From NCBI RefSeq assembly GCF_003182255.1, contig NZ_QGTQ01000012.1, forward strand, positions 1 through 64,000: 64,000 nt of DNA. The letters run 5' to 3'. Position numbers and translations under genes: made by a program. Every line of letters starts with the position of its first letter. Within the stretch, counting starts at the first letter, position 1. The notes below the pieces were generated by a model that saw only the letters and a program-made list of their open reading frames with translations, was not told where the DNA came from and searched no databases. The DNA comes from Paenibacillus cellulosilyticus. Lineage in GTDB: Bacteria; Bacillota; Bacilli; Paenibacillales; Paenibacillaceae. Of this stretch, positions 8,303 to 16,841 are shown piece by piece.

Positions 8303-9004
8303 TCATAGCTTCAACAAACGAGCCGCTTGTAGACTAACAACATAATAGTGGATGCGCCGACCAGGGGATATGGGAGTCAGCAGCCCTTTCTGATGGAGCG
8401 AGCGGAACAAGGCTCCTGCGCTTTCTCGCCTAATATTGAATTCATTCGCGATGTCCATGGCACGTATCGGCGTATTGCGATACAAAGCGTAAGCAATGAT
8501 TTGACGTTCTCGATTCGTTATCGATTCAATCTCTTGATTTTGACCATACCACTGTCCTAACATGCTCCGAACAAAACGTATACATCGCTCCGGTCGCTGC
8601 TCAATATCAGTCACCGAGAAGCGAATCAACTTCCAGCCATCAAGCACAAGGTGATTGTGCCGCATTAGATTGTCGCCGAACTGATATCGATCTATGTTCT
8701 TCAGATGAGGGCCATATCCGTCGATTTCAATTGCAATGCGATAGGGCGATCGAATATATGCCAAATCAATAAATCTTTCCTTGTCCCCGTCATCAGCGAC
8801 AACAAATTCCGGATGCAAGTAATCGAGTGAGTGGACGATCGGCCACCACACTTGAGTGAGGAATAACTTCTCGCCATACCCATGCCCATTTGTTATTCGA
8901 CGCAGCTGCTCCCCGGTTCGACCCTCTTGGTGCTTTTCCAACCACTTCATATACTCCTTCTCAAATGCCGCATCTGCCCCTAACGAAATGTCTATCATCC
9001 CCAT
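8303..9004 (-). CDS. DUF559-type (VSR-like) PD-(D/E)XK endonuclease with C-terminal winged helix
   Basis: 233 residues. The middle carries the DUF559/Vsr-like nuclease core: FIDLAYIRSPYRIAIEIDGYGPH gives the catalytic D...ExD set (about residues 78-95), followed by DRYQFGDNLMRHNHLVLDGWKLIRFS, the usual helix with Arg/His and the final strand. The C-terminal 60 residues (REIIAY-like helix, then MDIANEFNIRRESAGALFRSLHQKGLL) read as a winged helix. The first ATG (9004) has AAGGAG 4 bp upstream; a second at 8998 fits slightly better by spacing. The gene interrupts the cotE-mutS order and sits between two copies of the palindrome array. Target and role are unknown; mismatch repair, repeat processing or defence are all possible. 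Confidence 0.75.
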   Translation of the reverse strand: MGMIDISLGADAAFEKEYMKWLEKHQEGRTGEQLRRITNGHGYGEKLFLTQVWWPIVHSLDYLHPEFVVADDGDKERFIDLAYIRSPYRIAIEIDGYGPHLKNIDRYQFGDNLMRHNHLVLDGWKLIRFSVTDIEQRPERCIRFVRSMLGQWYGQNQEIESITNRERQIIAYALYRNTPIRAMDIANEFNIRRESAGALFRSLHQKGLLTPISPGRRIHYYVVSLQAARLLKL

Positions 9005-9024
9005 AACACTCCTTCACAGACAAC

Positions 9025-9073
9025 AAAAAAGCGCCCGCCACGGAATCGATCGAACGATTCCATGATCAGGCGC
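9025..9073 (-). terminator. Minus-strand hairpin plus T-run in the endonuclease leader
   Basis: Read on the minus strand, GCGCC...GGCGC encloses the exact stem GGAATCG-6-CGATTCC and is followed at once by TTTTTT (9030-9025). It lies only about 20 bp before the endonuclease start codon. No minus-strand gene lies upstream as far as mutS, so it may attenuate the endonuclease message or block antisense transcripts from mutS. Confidence 0.65.
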
Positions 9074-9172
9074 ATGCTTTGCGTCACTGATTATGATAAG
9101 TCCATTATAAATGGATGGTAGTGAATATGTACAGACCGTCTATTCCTTGCGATTGAAAATAATTTAATTTAT

Positions 9173-9364
9173 TTAAGTATTGTAAATCCGCTCTTAATCA
9201 CAAGACACCAAGCCTACTCGACTGAGAGGGGTGGTAAAATCATACTTAAAGCAGCTATGCGGCCCCAATATGCCCAATGAGCGAAAATTAAGAGGTGTAA
9301 TGCTACTCTTAAATGCCCGAAACACAGCCTCTGTCTCGATTAAGTGAGTTGTATCCACTCTTAA
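9173..9364. repeat. Palindrome array B (four imperfect palindromes)
   Basis: Units start at 9173, 9225, 9288 and 9340, the same 52, 63, 52 spacing as arrays A and C. Clear units are 9288 (TTAAGAG.../...CTCTTAA) and 9340 (TTAAGTGaGT/CCACTCTTAA); the unit at 9225 has a decayed left arm. It lies between the divergent endonuclease and mutS genes. Confidence 0.82.
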
Positions 9365-9443
9365 ACATCTCATGCATCACGCTCCTATCAACGGATGGCG
9401 ATTACACCTCAACCATTCTACCATGCGAACGACTTCCGTTTCG

Positions 9444-9452
9444 TGCTATAAT
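9444..9452 (+). promoter_or_regulatory. Extended -10 promoter for mutS
   Basis: TGCTATAAT gives a consensus TATAAT (9447-9452) with the TGn extension. No good -35 is seen 16-18 bp upstream, which extended -10 promoters can tolerate. It lies 44 bp before the mutS start. Confidence 0.6.
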
Positions 9453-9496
9453 GAAGGATAGTGTTCATATCCAACAAATCGTACGGAGGGGCATTC

Positions 9497-12277
9497 ATGA
9501 CACCGACTTATACCCCCATGATGATGCAATATCTCGCCATTAAGGAGCAGGCGAAGGATGCTTTCCTGCTGTTCCGCCTTGGCGATTTCTATGAAATGTT
9601 CTTCGAAGATGCAATCCTCGCTTCACGCGAGCTCGAAATAACGCTGACCGGCCGCGAAGCCGGCGGTCCTGAACGGATACCGATGTGTGGTGTGCCGTAT
9701 CATTCCGCAGAGAATTACATTGCCCGTCTTATCGAAAAAGGCTACAAAGTCGCCATCTGCGAGCAGGTAGAAGACCCATCCGCAGCCAAAGGCGTTGTGC
9801 GCCGCGAGATCGTTCGCGTCGTTACGCCGGGTACGGTCATGGAGTCGAAGTCGCTTGCTGACAAAGCGAACAACTTCATCGTTGGCACCGCCTCCGTTGA
9901 TGGTCGAATTGGCTTCGCTGCCTGCGACCTGTCGACAGGCGAGCTCTATATTACCTCATTCGCGGCTGCAGGTGGACTAGAAGCGCTGCTCGACGAAATC
10001 AATGTGTATCATCCCGCCGAGATTGTAGGCGATGAAGCATTGCTGGAACGGCTGAAACCGCACCAAGCTGCATGGGCGCGTCCCGTTGTTCTAACGCCTC
10101 GTGAGCCGATGTCGCAAGCTGGCGTAGTTGAGCAGTTTGGCGAGCAGTCGCTGCAAGGACTTACGGATGAGCGTCTGCGGACAATTGCGACACTCACTGG
10201 CTATTTGGCTGATACACAGAAACGTTCCTTCGGTCACGTACGGACGATTCGTCCTTATGAGCCGAATCAATATATGATTCTGGATCCATTCACACGCCGC
10301 AATCTCGAGCTGACGGAGACGGTGCGCGACCGCAGCAAGAAAGGCTCGCTCCTCTGGCTGCTTGATCGGACGATGACCTCGATGGGCGCTCGTTTGCTTC
10401 GTCGCTGGGTAGACAAGCCGCTGCTCAGTGTCGCTGCGATTGAAGAACGGTTATCTGCAGTGGCTGCGCTTCACCGTGACCTCATCATTCGCGACGATAT
10501 GCGCCGAGAGCTATCCGAGATCTATGACCTGGAGCGGCTCGTCGGACGCGTTGCGTTCGGAAGCGCGAACGGCCGCGATCTGAACGCCCTGAAATCTTCG
10601 CTTCGTCGCGTTCCTGCGCTGGCAGATCTGTGTGCCAACTCTGGCGATGCAACACTGCAGTCGCTGTTTGCGGATATCGATGACTGCGCGGACTTGGCAG
10701 ATACGATTGAAACGGTTGTTGTTGATGATCCGCCGGTTTCCGTTCGCGAAGGCGGACTCATTCGTGCAGGCTATGACGAATATTTAGATCGTCTGCGCGA
10801 AGCGAGCACCGACGGCAAGCGATGGCTGGCAGAGCTAGAGCGCTCCGAACGCGAAGCGACAGGCATCAAATCGCTGAAGATCGGCTACAACAAGGTGTTC
10901 GGCTACTATCTTGAAATATCGAAAGCGAACCTTTCAGGCCTGCCTGAAGGCCGTTACGAGCGGAAGCAGACGCTGGCGAATGCGGAACGTTTCGTTACGC
11001 CAGAGCTCAAAGAGAAGGAGCGACTCATCCTAGAAGCAGAAGAGAAGATGGTCGATCTCGAATACGAACGGTTCGCTGAGCTGCGCGAGCATCTGTCAGG
11101 TCAACTGCATCGTCTGCAAAAGCTTGCCGAGCGCATCGCATCGCTCGATGCGTTCCAATCGCTCGCAACTGTTAGTGCGGAGCGCCGCTTCGTTCGTCCT
11201 ACCGTGACGGACAACTACGACCTCATCGTAGAAGATGGCCGTCATCCGGTCGTCGAAGCGCTGATGGATGGCGTTCCGTTCATTACGAACGGAACGAAGC
11301 TGGCGAAGGACAGTCAATCGATGCTGCTTATTACTGGTCCGAACATGGCTGGTAAGAGCACGTACATGCGGCAAGTCGCATTGCTTTGCGTCATGGCGCA
11401 GATCGGATGCTTCGTGCCTGCGAAGTCGGCTGTACTGCCGCTTGTTGATCGCATCTTTACCCGTATCGGAGCAGCCGATGACCTTGCGGGCGGACAAAGT
11501 ACGTTCATGGTCGAAATGAAAGATATTCAAGTCATGACCGATAAAGCGACTGAAAGAAGCCTCGTTATTATTGACGAGCTGGGCCGAGGCACCTCCACGA
11601 ACGAAGGGATGGCCATCGCGCAGGCGGTTATTGAATATGTGCATGATCGGATTGGCTGCAAAGCGCTCGTATCGACCCATTTTCACGAGTTGTCACACTT
11701 AGAAGATTCACTTCCGCTTCTATCGAACGCATGTATGGCGGTTCGCGAAGATGGGGATGACGTAACGTTCCTGCGGAAGCTCGTACCAGGTGCCGCTAGC
11801 TCCAGCTATGGCGTCTACTGTGCACAGCTAGCCGGATTGCCGGAAACGATTATTGGACGAGCTTATGCGCTGCTTGACGAAGAGGGTGCGACGGTCATTA
11901 AGAAGCCGTTAGTTCAAGCGGAACGAGTTACGCTTACAACGACCGATCCACAGCCTGTTCAAGCTGTGGATCGCGCTGCCGAGACGCAAGTTGGTTATGA
12001 TGCAGTGCGATTGTCGCATGAAGCAGTAGCAGCATCCCATGTATTCGAAGCCGAGGAAACGAGTACAGCAGTATCCCGTGAAGTCGTTCAGCTGTCGATT
12101 TTCGGTGAGGAACCGGCTGCTGCATCCACGGACGCGATAAACGATCAGACTAAGAAGAAGCTGTCACCGAAGGCGGAACTAGTTGCCGACAAGCTGAGGA
12201 AGCTTGATGTGCTGAATATGACGCCGATGCAGGCGCTGCAATGGCTGAATGAGATGAAGATGAAACTGACGGACTAA
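9497..12277 (+). CDS. mutS: DNA mismatch repair protein MutS
   Basis: 926 residues, somewhat longer than the usual 850-900. The N-terminal mismatch-reading motif is in FRLGDFYEMFFEDA (Phe and Glu of FYE). The ABC-type ATPase near the C-terminus has Walker A GPNMAGKSTYMRQ, STFMVEMKDI, Walker B SLVIIDELGRGTST and the switch histidine in VSTHFHEL. MutS recognises mismatches and recruits MutL. The extra length is an Ala/Val/Thr-rich linker of about 80 residues (about 810-890) before the conserved tail PKAELVADKLRKLDVLNMTPMQALQWLNEM. The start at 9497 follows GGAGGGG by 6 bp. Confidence 0.98.
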   Translation: MTPTYTPMMMQYLAIKEQAKDAFLLFRLGDFYEMFFEDAILASRELEITLTGREAGGPERIPMCGVPYHSAENYIARLIEKGYKVAICEQVEDPSAAKGVVRREIVRVVTPGTVMESKSLADKANNFIVGTASVDGRIGFAACDLSTGELYITSFAAAGGLEALLDEINVYHPAEIVGDEALLERLKPHQAAWARPVVLTPREPMSQAGVVEQFGEQSLQGLTDERLRTIATLTGYLADTQKRSFGHVRTIRPYEPNQYMILDPFTRRNLELTETVRDRSKKGSLLWLLDRTMTSMGARLLRRWVDKPLLSVAAIEERLSAVAALHRDLIIRDDMRRELSEIYDLERLVGRVAFGSANGRDLNALKSSLRRVPALADLCANSGDATLQSLFADIDDCADLADTIETVVVDDPPVSVREGGLIRAGYDEYLDRLREASTDGKRWLAELERSEREATGIKSLKIGYNKVFGYYLEISKANLSGLPEGRYERKQTLANAERFVTPELKEKERLILEAEEKMVDLEYERFAELREHLSGQLHRLQKLAERIASLDAFQSLATVSAERRFVRPTVTDNYDLIVEDGRHPVVEALMDGVPFITNGTKLAKDSQSMLLITGPNMAGKSTYMRQVALLCVMAQIGCFVPAKSAVLPLVDRIFTRIGAADDLAGGQSTFMVEMKDIQVMTDKATERSLVIIDELGRGTSTNEGMAIAQAVIEYVHDRIGCKALVSTHFHELSHLEDSLPLLSNACMAVREDGDDVTFLRKLVPGAASSSYGVYCAQLAGLPETIIGRAYALLDEEGATVIKKPLVQAERVTLTTTDPQPVQAVDRAAETQVGYDAVRLSHEAVAASHVFEAEETSTAVSREVVQLSIFGEEPAAASTDAINDQTKKKLSPKAELVADKLRKLDVLNMTPMQALQWLNEMKMKLTD

Positions 12278-12358
12278 CCTTCTTGGTGCTAAAAACCTAA
12301 CTTTTTGAACACGCACTTATAATCAAACGTCAAACAACAGTAGAGAGGAGCTGCAGCG

Positions 12359-14629
12359 ATGGCAACCATACGTGTGCTGGATGAACAGCTGGCGAACCAG
12401 ATCGCAGCGGGTGAAGTGGTTGAGCGCCCAGCCTCGGTCGTTAAAGAGCTAGTGGAGAATGCGGTTGATGCAGGTGCGACTACGATCGATCTGACGATTG
12501 AGGAGGGCGGCTTGAATTTGATCCGAGTCATTGACAATGGATCAGGCATTCAGCCCGATGAGGTAGAGACCGCATTCCAGCGTCATGCGACAAGTAAGCT
12601 GCTGTCCAGCGCGGATTTGTTCCGCATAGCCAGCCTTGGCTTCCGTGGCGAAGCGCTGCCGAGTATCGCGGCTGTAGCACGTGTCGAATGTATCTCTTCG
12701 CCCACTGCGGATGGATTAGGTTATCGTCTTGTTATAGAAGGCGGCACGATCAAACATCAAGGTCCGGTCAATTCGCAGCAGGGAACCGAGATGAGCGTAC
12801 GCGACCTGTTTTATAACACGCCGGCGCGTTTAAAGTATATGAAGTCCATTCAGACGGAGCTGGGCCATATAAGCGATTATATGAACCGAATCGCATTGGC
12901 TCATCCTGGCATTGCCTTCACGCTGCGTCACAATGGCAATGAGCTGCTTCGTACCCCAGGCACTGGTGACCGCCTTCAGGTCATTGCGGCTGTCTATGGA
13001 ACAAGTGCAGCAAAGGCGATGCTCCCGATCTCGGCTGAAACGCCGGATTATAATCTGAATGGCTACATTTCGAAGCCGGACCTGACGCGTGCCAATCGGA
13101 ACGCGATAACGATTGTCGTCAATGGACGGTATATTCGCAGCTTCTTGGTCAATCAGGCGCTGCTGCAAGGCTATCACACGCTGCTGCCGATTAATCGCTA
13201 CCCGCTCGTAGCGTTGGAAATTGGCATGCATCCTTCCTTGCTCGACGTTAACGTTCATCCATCCAAAATGGAGGTGCGGTTCAGCAAGGAGCCAGAGCTC
13301 AGAGCATTGATCGAACAGGCTGTTCGCAAGGTGCTTGGTCGTGACCGCTACATCCCAGAGCCTGCTGCTGATAAAGAAGAGCGATCGAAACCCGTCTATG
13401 TTCAGGAGCGTATAGCATTTCATCGCCCTGAGCCGGGTTTTCCAACCGCGCCTGCTGCTAGTCCGTCTAACAGTGGAATCGGATCAAGCAGTAACAACGG
13501 GAGCGGGTTGTTCGGTGGAAGGGCGTTCTCGGCGCCATCAACGAGCGGCCCTTTCGCTCGACCAAGCGGAGCCGGATCCGATCAAATACGTGGAGCATCT
13601 GGCCTAGCGAATACGTCACAACCGAATCAACGATCGGCTTTCTCTTCAACCAGTCGAGCTTCATCAGAAGGGTGGAGAAACAGCTCATCTCATTTGCCAG
13701 AACGGCGTGAACAAGTGCCTCATGATGCGACTGAGCGGTTATATGCGCCGGGAGCGAAAGCCGGTGACGCCATTCGCGAATCATCGGCTTCTGACGATGC
13801 AGACTTCTACGCGCCAGCACCAGTTGAACCTTCTGCAACGGAAGATTCATCAAATGTTGAATTGGTCGCCGGTGAAGGAGTAGATACTGTAGAAGCGCTA
13901 GCTGCCAGCGCTCGGCAGGCGGCTGCAGCCTCCACGGCTTTACAGCCGCAGGAAACGGTAAGTACAGCGATGCCTGATTATGCCGCTAACAGCACAGATG
14001 CTGCACCAGAAGCGCCGTTCGAACGCGACCCTGACACACCTCCTTTCCCGGAGCTATCGTGGATCGGACAGCTGCACGGCACTTATTTGATCGCGCAAAG
14101 CGAAGATGGCTTGTATATGATTGACCAGCATGCTGCGCACGAACGGATTAACTATGAGTATTACGTAGAGAAGTTCGGTCGCCCGCAGCAGGCGTCGCAG
14201 CCGCTGCTCATCCCAATAACGCTTGAGATGACGGCAGGCGACGCGGTCCAATTGCAAGACAAGCTGGAGCTGCTGCGCCAGGTAGGTCTAGATTTGGAGC
14301 CGTTCGGTGCAAAGACGTTTCTCGTTCGTTCGCATCCCGAATGGCTGCCAGTCGGCGATGAGCAGTCCATCATAGAAGAAATGATTGAGTGGGTCTTACA
14401 AGAGAAGCGCAACGTCGACATTCAGAAGCTTCGCGAGAAGTCGGCGATTATGTGCTCGTGTAAAGCATCGATCAAAGCGAACCAACGGCTGACCCGCGAG
14501 GAGAGCGAAGTGCTGTTAGCGCGTCTTGGTGCTTGCCGTCAGCCATACACATGTCCGCACGGTCGTCCGATCGTCGTGCATATTTCGACCTATCAATTGG
14601 AAAAAATGTTCAAACGGGTGATGTCATGA
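12359..14629 (+). CDS. mutL: DNA mismatch repair endonuclease MutL
   Basis: 756 residues. The N-terminal GHKL ATPase is clear: IAAGEVVERPASVVKELVENAVDAGA, DNGSGI, HATSKL and GFRGEALPSI. A low-complexity linker rich in Ser, Ala, Gly and Pro spans about residues 345-555. The C-terminal dimer domain carries the endonuclease metal motif DQHAAHERINYE and the zinc-linked CSCKASIKAN and CPHGRP, so it belongs to the nicking type found in bacteria without MutH. It follows mutS by 81 bp with GAGGAG at 8 bp and shares ATGA with the next gene. Confidence 0.97.
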   Translation: MATIRVLDEQLANQIAAGEVVERPASVVKELVENAVDAGATTIDLTIEEGGLNLIRVIDNGSGIQPDEVETAFQRHATSKLLSSADLFRIASLGFRGEALPSIAAVARVECISSPTADGLGYRLVIEGGTIKHQGPVNSQQGTEMSVRDLFYNTPARLKYMKSIQTELGHISDYMNRIALAHPGIAFTLRHNGNELLRTPGTGDRLQVIAAVYGTSAAKAMLPISAETPDYNLNGYISKPDLTRANRNAITIVVNGRYIRSFLVNQALLQGYHTLLPINRYPLVALEIGMHPSLLDVNVHPSKMEVRFSKEPELRALIEQAVRKVLGRDRYIPEPAADKEERSKPVYVQERIAFHRPEPGFPTAPAASPSNSGIGSSSNNGSGLFGGRAFSAPSTSGPFARPSGAGSDQIRGASGLANTSQPNQRSAFSSTSRASSEGWRNSSSHLPERREQVPHDATERLYAPGAKAGDAIRESSASDDADFYAPAPVEPSATEDSSNVELVAGEGVDTVEALAASARQAAAASTALQPQETVSTAMPDYAANSTDAAPEAPFERDPDTPPFPELSWIGQLHGTYLIAQSEDGLYMIDQHAAHERINYEYYVEKFGRPQQASQPLLIPITLEMTAGDAVQLQDKLELLRQVGLDLEPFGAKTFLVRSHPEWLPVGDEQSIIEEMIEWVLQEKRNVDIQKLREKSAIMCSCKASIKANQRLTREESEVLLARLGACRQPYTCPHGRPIVVHISTYQLEKMFKRVMS

Positions 14630-15420
14630 TCGTAACAACAGCTGCGAAGCCTACTGAACAGACGATGGCAAAGGCAAAATCACTCGCCGAGGAACTGTCG
14701 GGGCAGTTTCAGCTGCGCCGAGGGAGGACGTTAAGTCAACTGATGACAGCAGGATCAGATGATCAACTGATCGTCGTGCTTGACAACGAGGTTCGCTACT
14801 ATACAGGCTCCACATCGGAGCAACCGCTTTACTATCATCCAAGCATGGCGTTCGTAAGAGTAAAGCGTCTGCTGCGCGGTGAGCATGATCCGCTCATTGA
14901 ACTATCAGGCTGCATGCCAGGTGATCGTGTTATCGATTGCACGGCTGGTCTAGCTGCAGACTCGCTTGTCTTCTCGGTCGCGGTTGGTCCAGAAGGCTCG
15001 GTGACATCGCTGGAGAGTGAGCCGGTGCTGCATGCCGTCGTACGCGAAGGGCTTAGCAGCTACAAATCAGGTCTGCCAGAAGTGGATGAAGCGATGCGCC
15101 GTATTAAGCTGGAACGTTCGAATCATACAGAATACTTGGCGAGCCTGCCAGACGACAGCGTAGACATTGTCTACTTCGATCCGATGTTCGAAGAGGCAAT
15201 CGAGGAATCCAGTGCGATTGGGCCGCTACGCAGCCTCGCTAACCACGGCCGATTGTCAGACAGCGCGGTGCAAGAAGCTGTGCGCGTTGCGCGCAAATGT
15301 GTCATGCTGAAGGAGCAAAGGGGAAGCACGGAGTTTGAACGACTTGGCTTTACCCGATGCAAAACGAAGAAAACATCGAAAATTACGTACGGAGTGATCG
15401 CAGTTGACCGAGCAACATGA
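14626..15420 (+). CDS. Class I SAM-dependent methyltransferase, RsmJ-like
   Basis: 264 residues. The ATG overlaps the mutL stop (ATGA), so the two are translationally coupled; a longer frame from 14533 lies within mutL. The Rossmann SAM-binding motif is GDRVIDCTAGLAADSLVFSVAVG, followed by the acidic motif II in SLESEP. VDIVYFDPMFEEAIEE matches motif IV of the RsmJ family (DPMF/DPMY), which methylates guanine-1516 of 16S rRNA in E. coli. The N-terminal QPLYYHPSMAFVRVKRLLRG also fits. The exact RNA target here is inference. Confidence 0.75.
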   Translation: MIVTTAAKPTEQTMAKAKSLAEELSGQFQLRRGRTLSQLMTAGSDDQLIVVLDNEVRYYTGSTSEQPLYYHPSMAFVRVKRLLRGEHDPLIELSGCMPGDRVIDCTAGLAADSLVFSVAVGPEGSVTSLESEPVLHAVVREGLSSYKSGLPEVDEAMRRIKLERSNHTEYLASLPDDSVDIVYFDPMFEEAIEESSAIGPLRSLANHGRLSDSAVQEAVRVARKCVMLKEQRGSTEFERLGFTRCKTKKTSKITYGVIAVDRAT

Positions 15421-16444
15421 AGCTCTTCCAAGTACCTCTCTACACCGCAAGGAGCAAACCAAGCCGAAGCTGCTCGTTCTCATCGGACCGACAGCGGTCG
15501 GCAAGACACAGCTCAGCTTGGATATAGCGAAGGCCTACAATTGCGAGATCATTTCGGGTGATTCGATGCAAGTATATCGCGGCATGGATATCGGCACTGC
15601 CAAAATCATGCTTGAGGAACGACAAGGTATTGTCCATCACCTCATCGATATTCGAGAGCCTGAAGAGCCATACTCCTCAGCGGATTTTCAAGAGGAGTGC
15701 CGTCGGCTTATCGCCGATATTACGGCTCGCGGCAAGATTCCGTTTATCGTAGGCGGCACTGGACTTTATATCGAGTCGGTATGTTATGCTTATGAATTTG
15801 CCGAAAATGGCTCGGATCCTGAATTTCGGCTTGCGATGGAGCAGTTCGCTGATGAACATGGAGCTGAAGCGCTTCATGCTAAGCTGGTCGAGGTTGATCC
15901 TGCATCTGCCGAGAGACTGCATCCGAATGATCGGCGCCGCATCATTCGCGCGCTTGAGATTTTCCGTCTGACGGGTGAACGGATGTCGGAGCAGCTGAGC
16001 CGCCAGTCGAAGACTTCACCCTATGAGCTCTGCATAATTGGACTCGAGATGGATCGACAGCGCCTGTATGATCGAATCAATAGGCGGATCGACCTGATGA
16101 TGGAGCAAGGGCTTGAGGAAGAAGCCAGAGGGATTCTTGCACGGGGGATACCTTCCGATGCCGTATCGTTGCAGGGGCTTGGCTACAAGGAGTTTATCCC
16201 GTATTTTGCAGGACAGTGTACTTTGGAAGAAGCAGTCGAGACGCTTAAGCGTGATACAAGACGATTCGCGAAGCGACAGCTATCTTGGTTCCGACACATG
16301 AAGGATATTGACTGGGTCGATGCCGAACTAAATTTATACAACAAAATGGCAGCAGTTCATGGTATAATAGCAGGAAAGTTCTTGCTCAGTCTTGAATATA
16401 TTTCTAATCAATCTTTTTCGACGGGGGTAACGGCCAATGAATAA
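15404..16444 (+). CDS. miaA: tRNA dimethylallyltransferase MiaA
   Basis: 346 residues from a TTG start at 15404, preceded by GGAG 10 bp upstream and overlapping the previous gene by 17 bp; no in-frame ATG or GTG precedes the conserved core. Walker A is [13 protein letters not shown], followed by [21 protein letters not shown] and [19 protein letters not shown], all MiaA signatures. The enzyme adds a dimethylallyl group to A37 of tRNAs reading UNN codons. Its end overlaps hfq by 8 bp. The last 20 residues extend past the usual end of the family. Confidence 0.96.
   Translation: MTEQHEALPSTSLHRKEQTKPKLLVLIGPTAVGKTQLSLDIAKAYNCEIISGDSMQVYRGMDIGTAKIMLEERQGIVHHLIDIREPEEPYSSADFQEECRRLIADITARGKIPFIVGGTGLYIESVCYAYEFAENGSDPEFRLAMEQFADEHGAEALHAKLVEVDPASAERLHPNDRRRIIRALEIFRLTGERMSEQLSRQSKTSPYELCIIGLEMDRQRLYDRINRRIDLMMEQGLEEEARGILARGIPSDAVSLQGLGYKEFIPYFAGQCTLEEAVETLKRDTRRFAKRQLSWFRHMKDIDWVDAELNLYNKMAAVHGIIAGKFLLSLEYISNQSFSTGVTANE
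16360..16368 (+). promoter_or_regulatory. Extended -10 inside miaA, possible hfq promoter
   Basis: TGGTATAAT combines a TGn extension with a consensus -10 (16363-16368). It lies 69 bp before the hfq start, inside the miaA 3' end. No matching -35 was found. Confidence 0.45.
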
Positions 16445-16676
16445 AACCATCAACATTCAAGATACTTTTCTAAACCAGCTGCGTAAGGACAGCATCCCGG
16501 TTACAGTTTACCTGACCAACGGCTTCCAAATTCGCGGCGTTATTAAAGCATTCGATAACTTCACGATCATAATTGATAGCGAAGGCCGCCAACAAATGGT
16601 ATATAAGCACGCGATCTCGACGTTCACCCCGCAGCGTAACGTTTCTCTGATGCAAGATCATTCGAACGATCACTAA
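16437..16676 (+). CDS. hfq: RNA chaperone Hfq
   Basis: 79 residues. [39 protein letters not shown] is the Sm1 motif and [11 protein letters not shown] the Sm2 motif (family form YKHA). Hfq forms a hexameric ring that binds small RNAs and mRNAs. The start codon overlaps the miaA stop, with GGGGGT about 9 bp upstream. miaA-hfq is the usual order in Firmicutes. Confidence 0.97.
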   Translation: MNKTINIQDTFLNQLRKDSIPVTVYLTNGFQIRGVIKAFDNFTIIIDSEGRQQMVYKHAISTFTPQRNVSLMQDHSNDH

Positions 16677-16747
16677 ATCGACTGTTTGGACTATAGCAAC
16701 TTTCAGCCGACCCGACGCGTTTAACTAAATAGCGGAATGATCAACCG

Positions 16748-16780
16748 ACAACCCGCTCATTTGAGTGGGTTGTTCTTTTC
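16748..16780 (+). terminator. Intrinsic terminator after hfq
   Basis: ACAACCCGCTCA pairs with TGAGTGGGTTGT with one wobble, followed by TCTTTTC. It closes the mutS-mutL-miaA-hfq unit. Confidence 0.8.
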
Positions 16781-16841
16781 ATTTGCGGGTAAAGATAGAT
16801 ATAGAGATAATGTTTCACTGTATAGGAGGGAGTTCTTCCGT

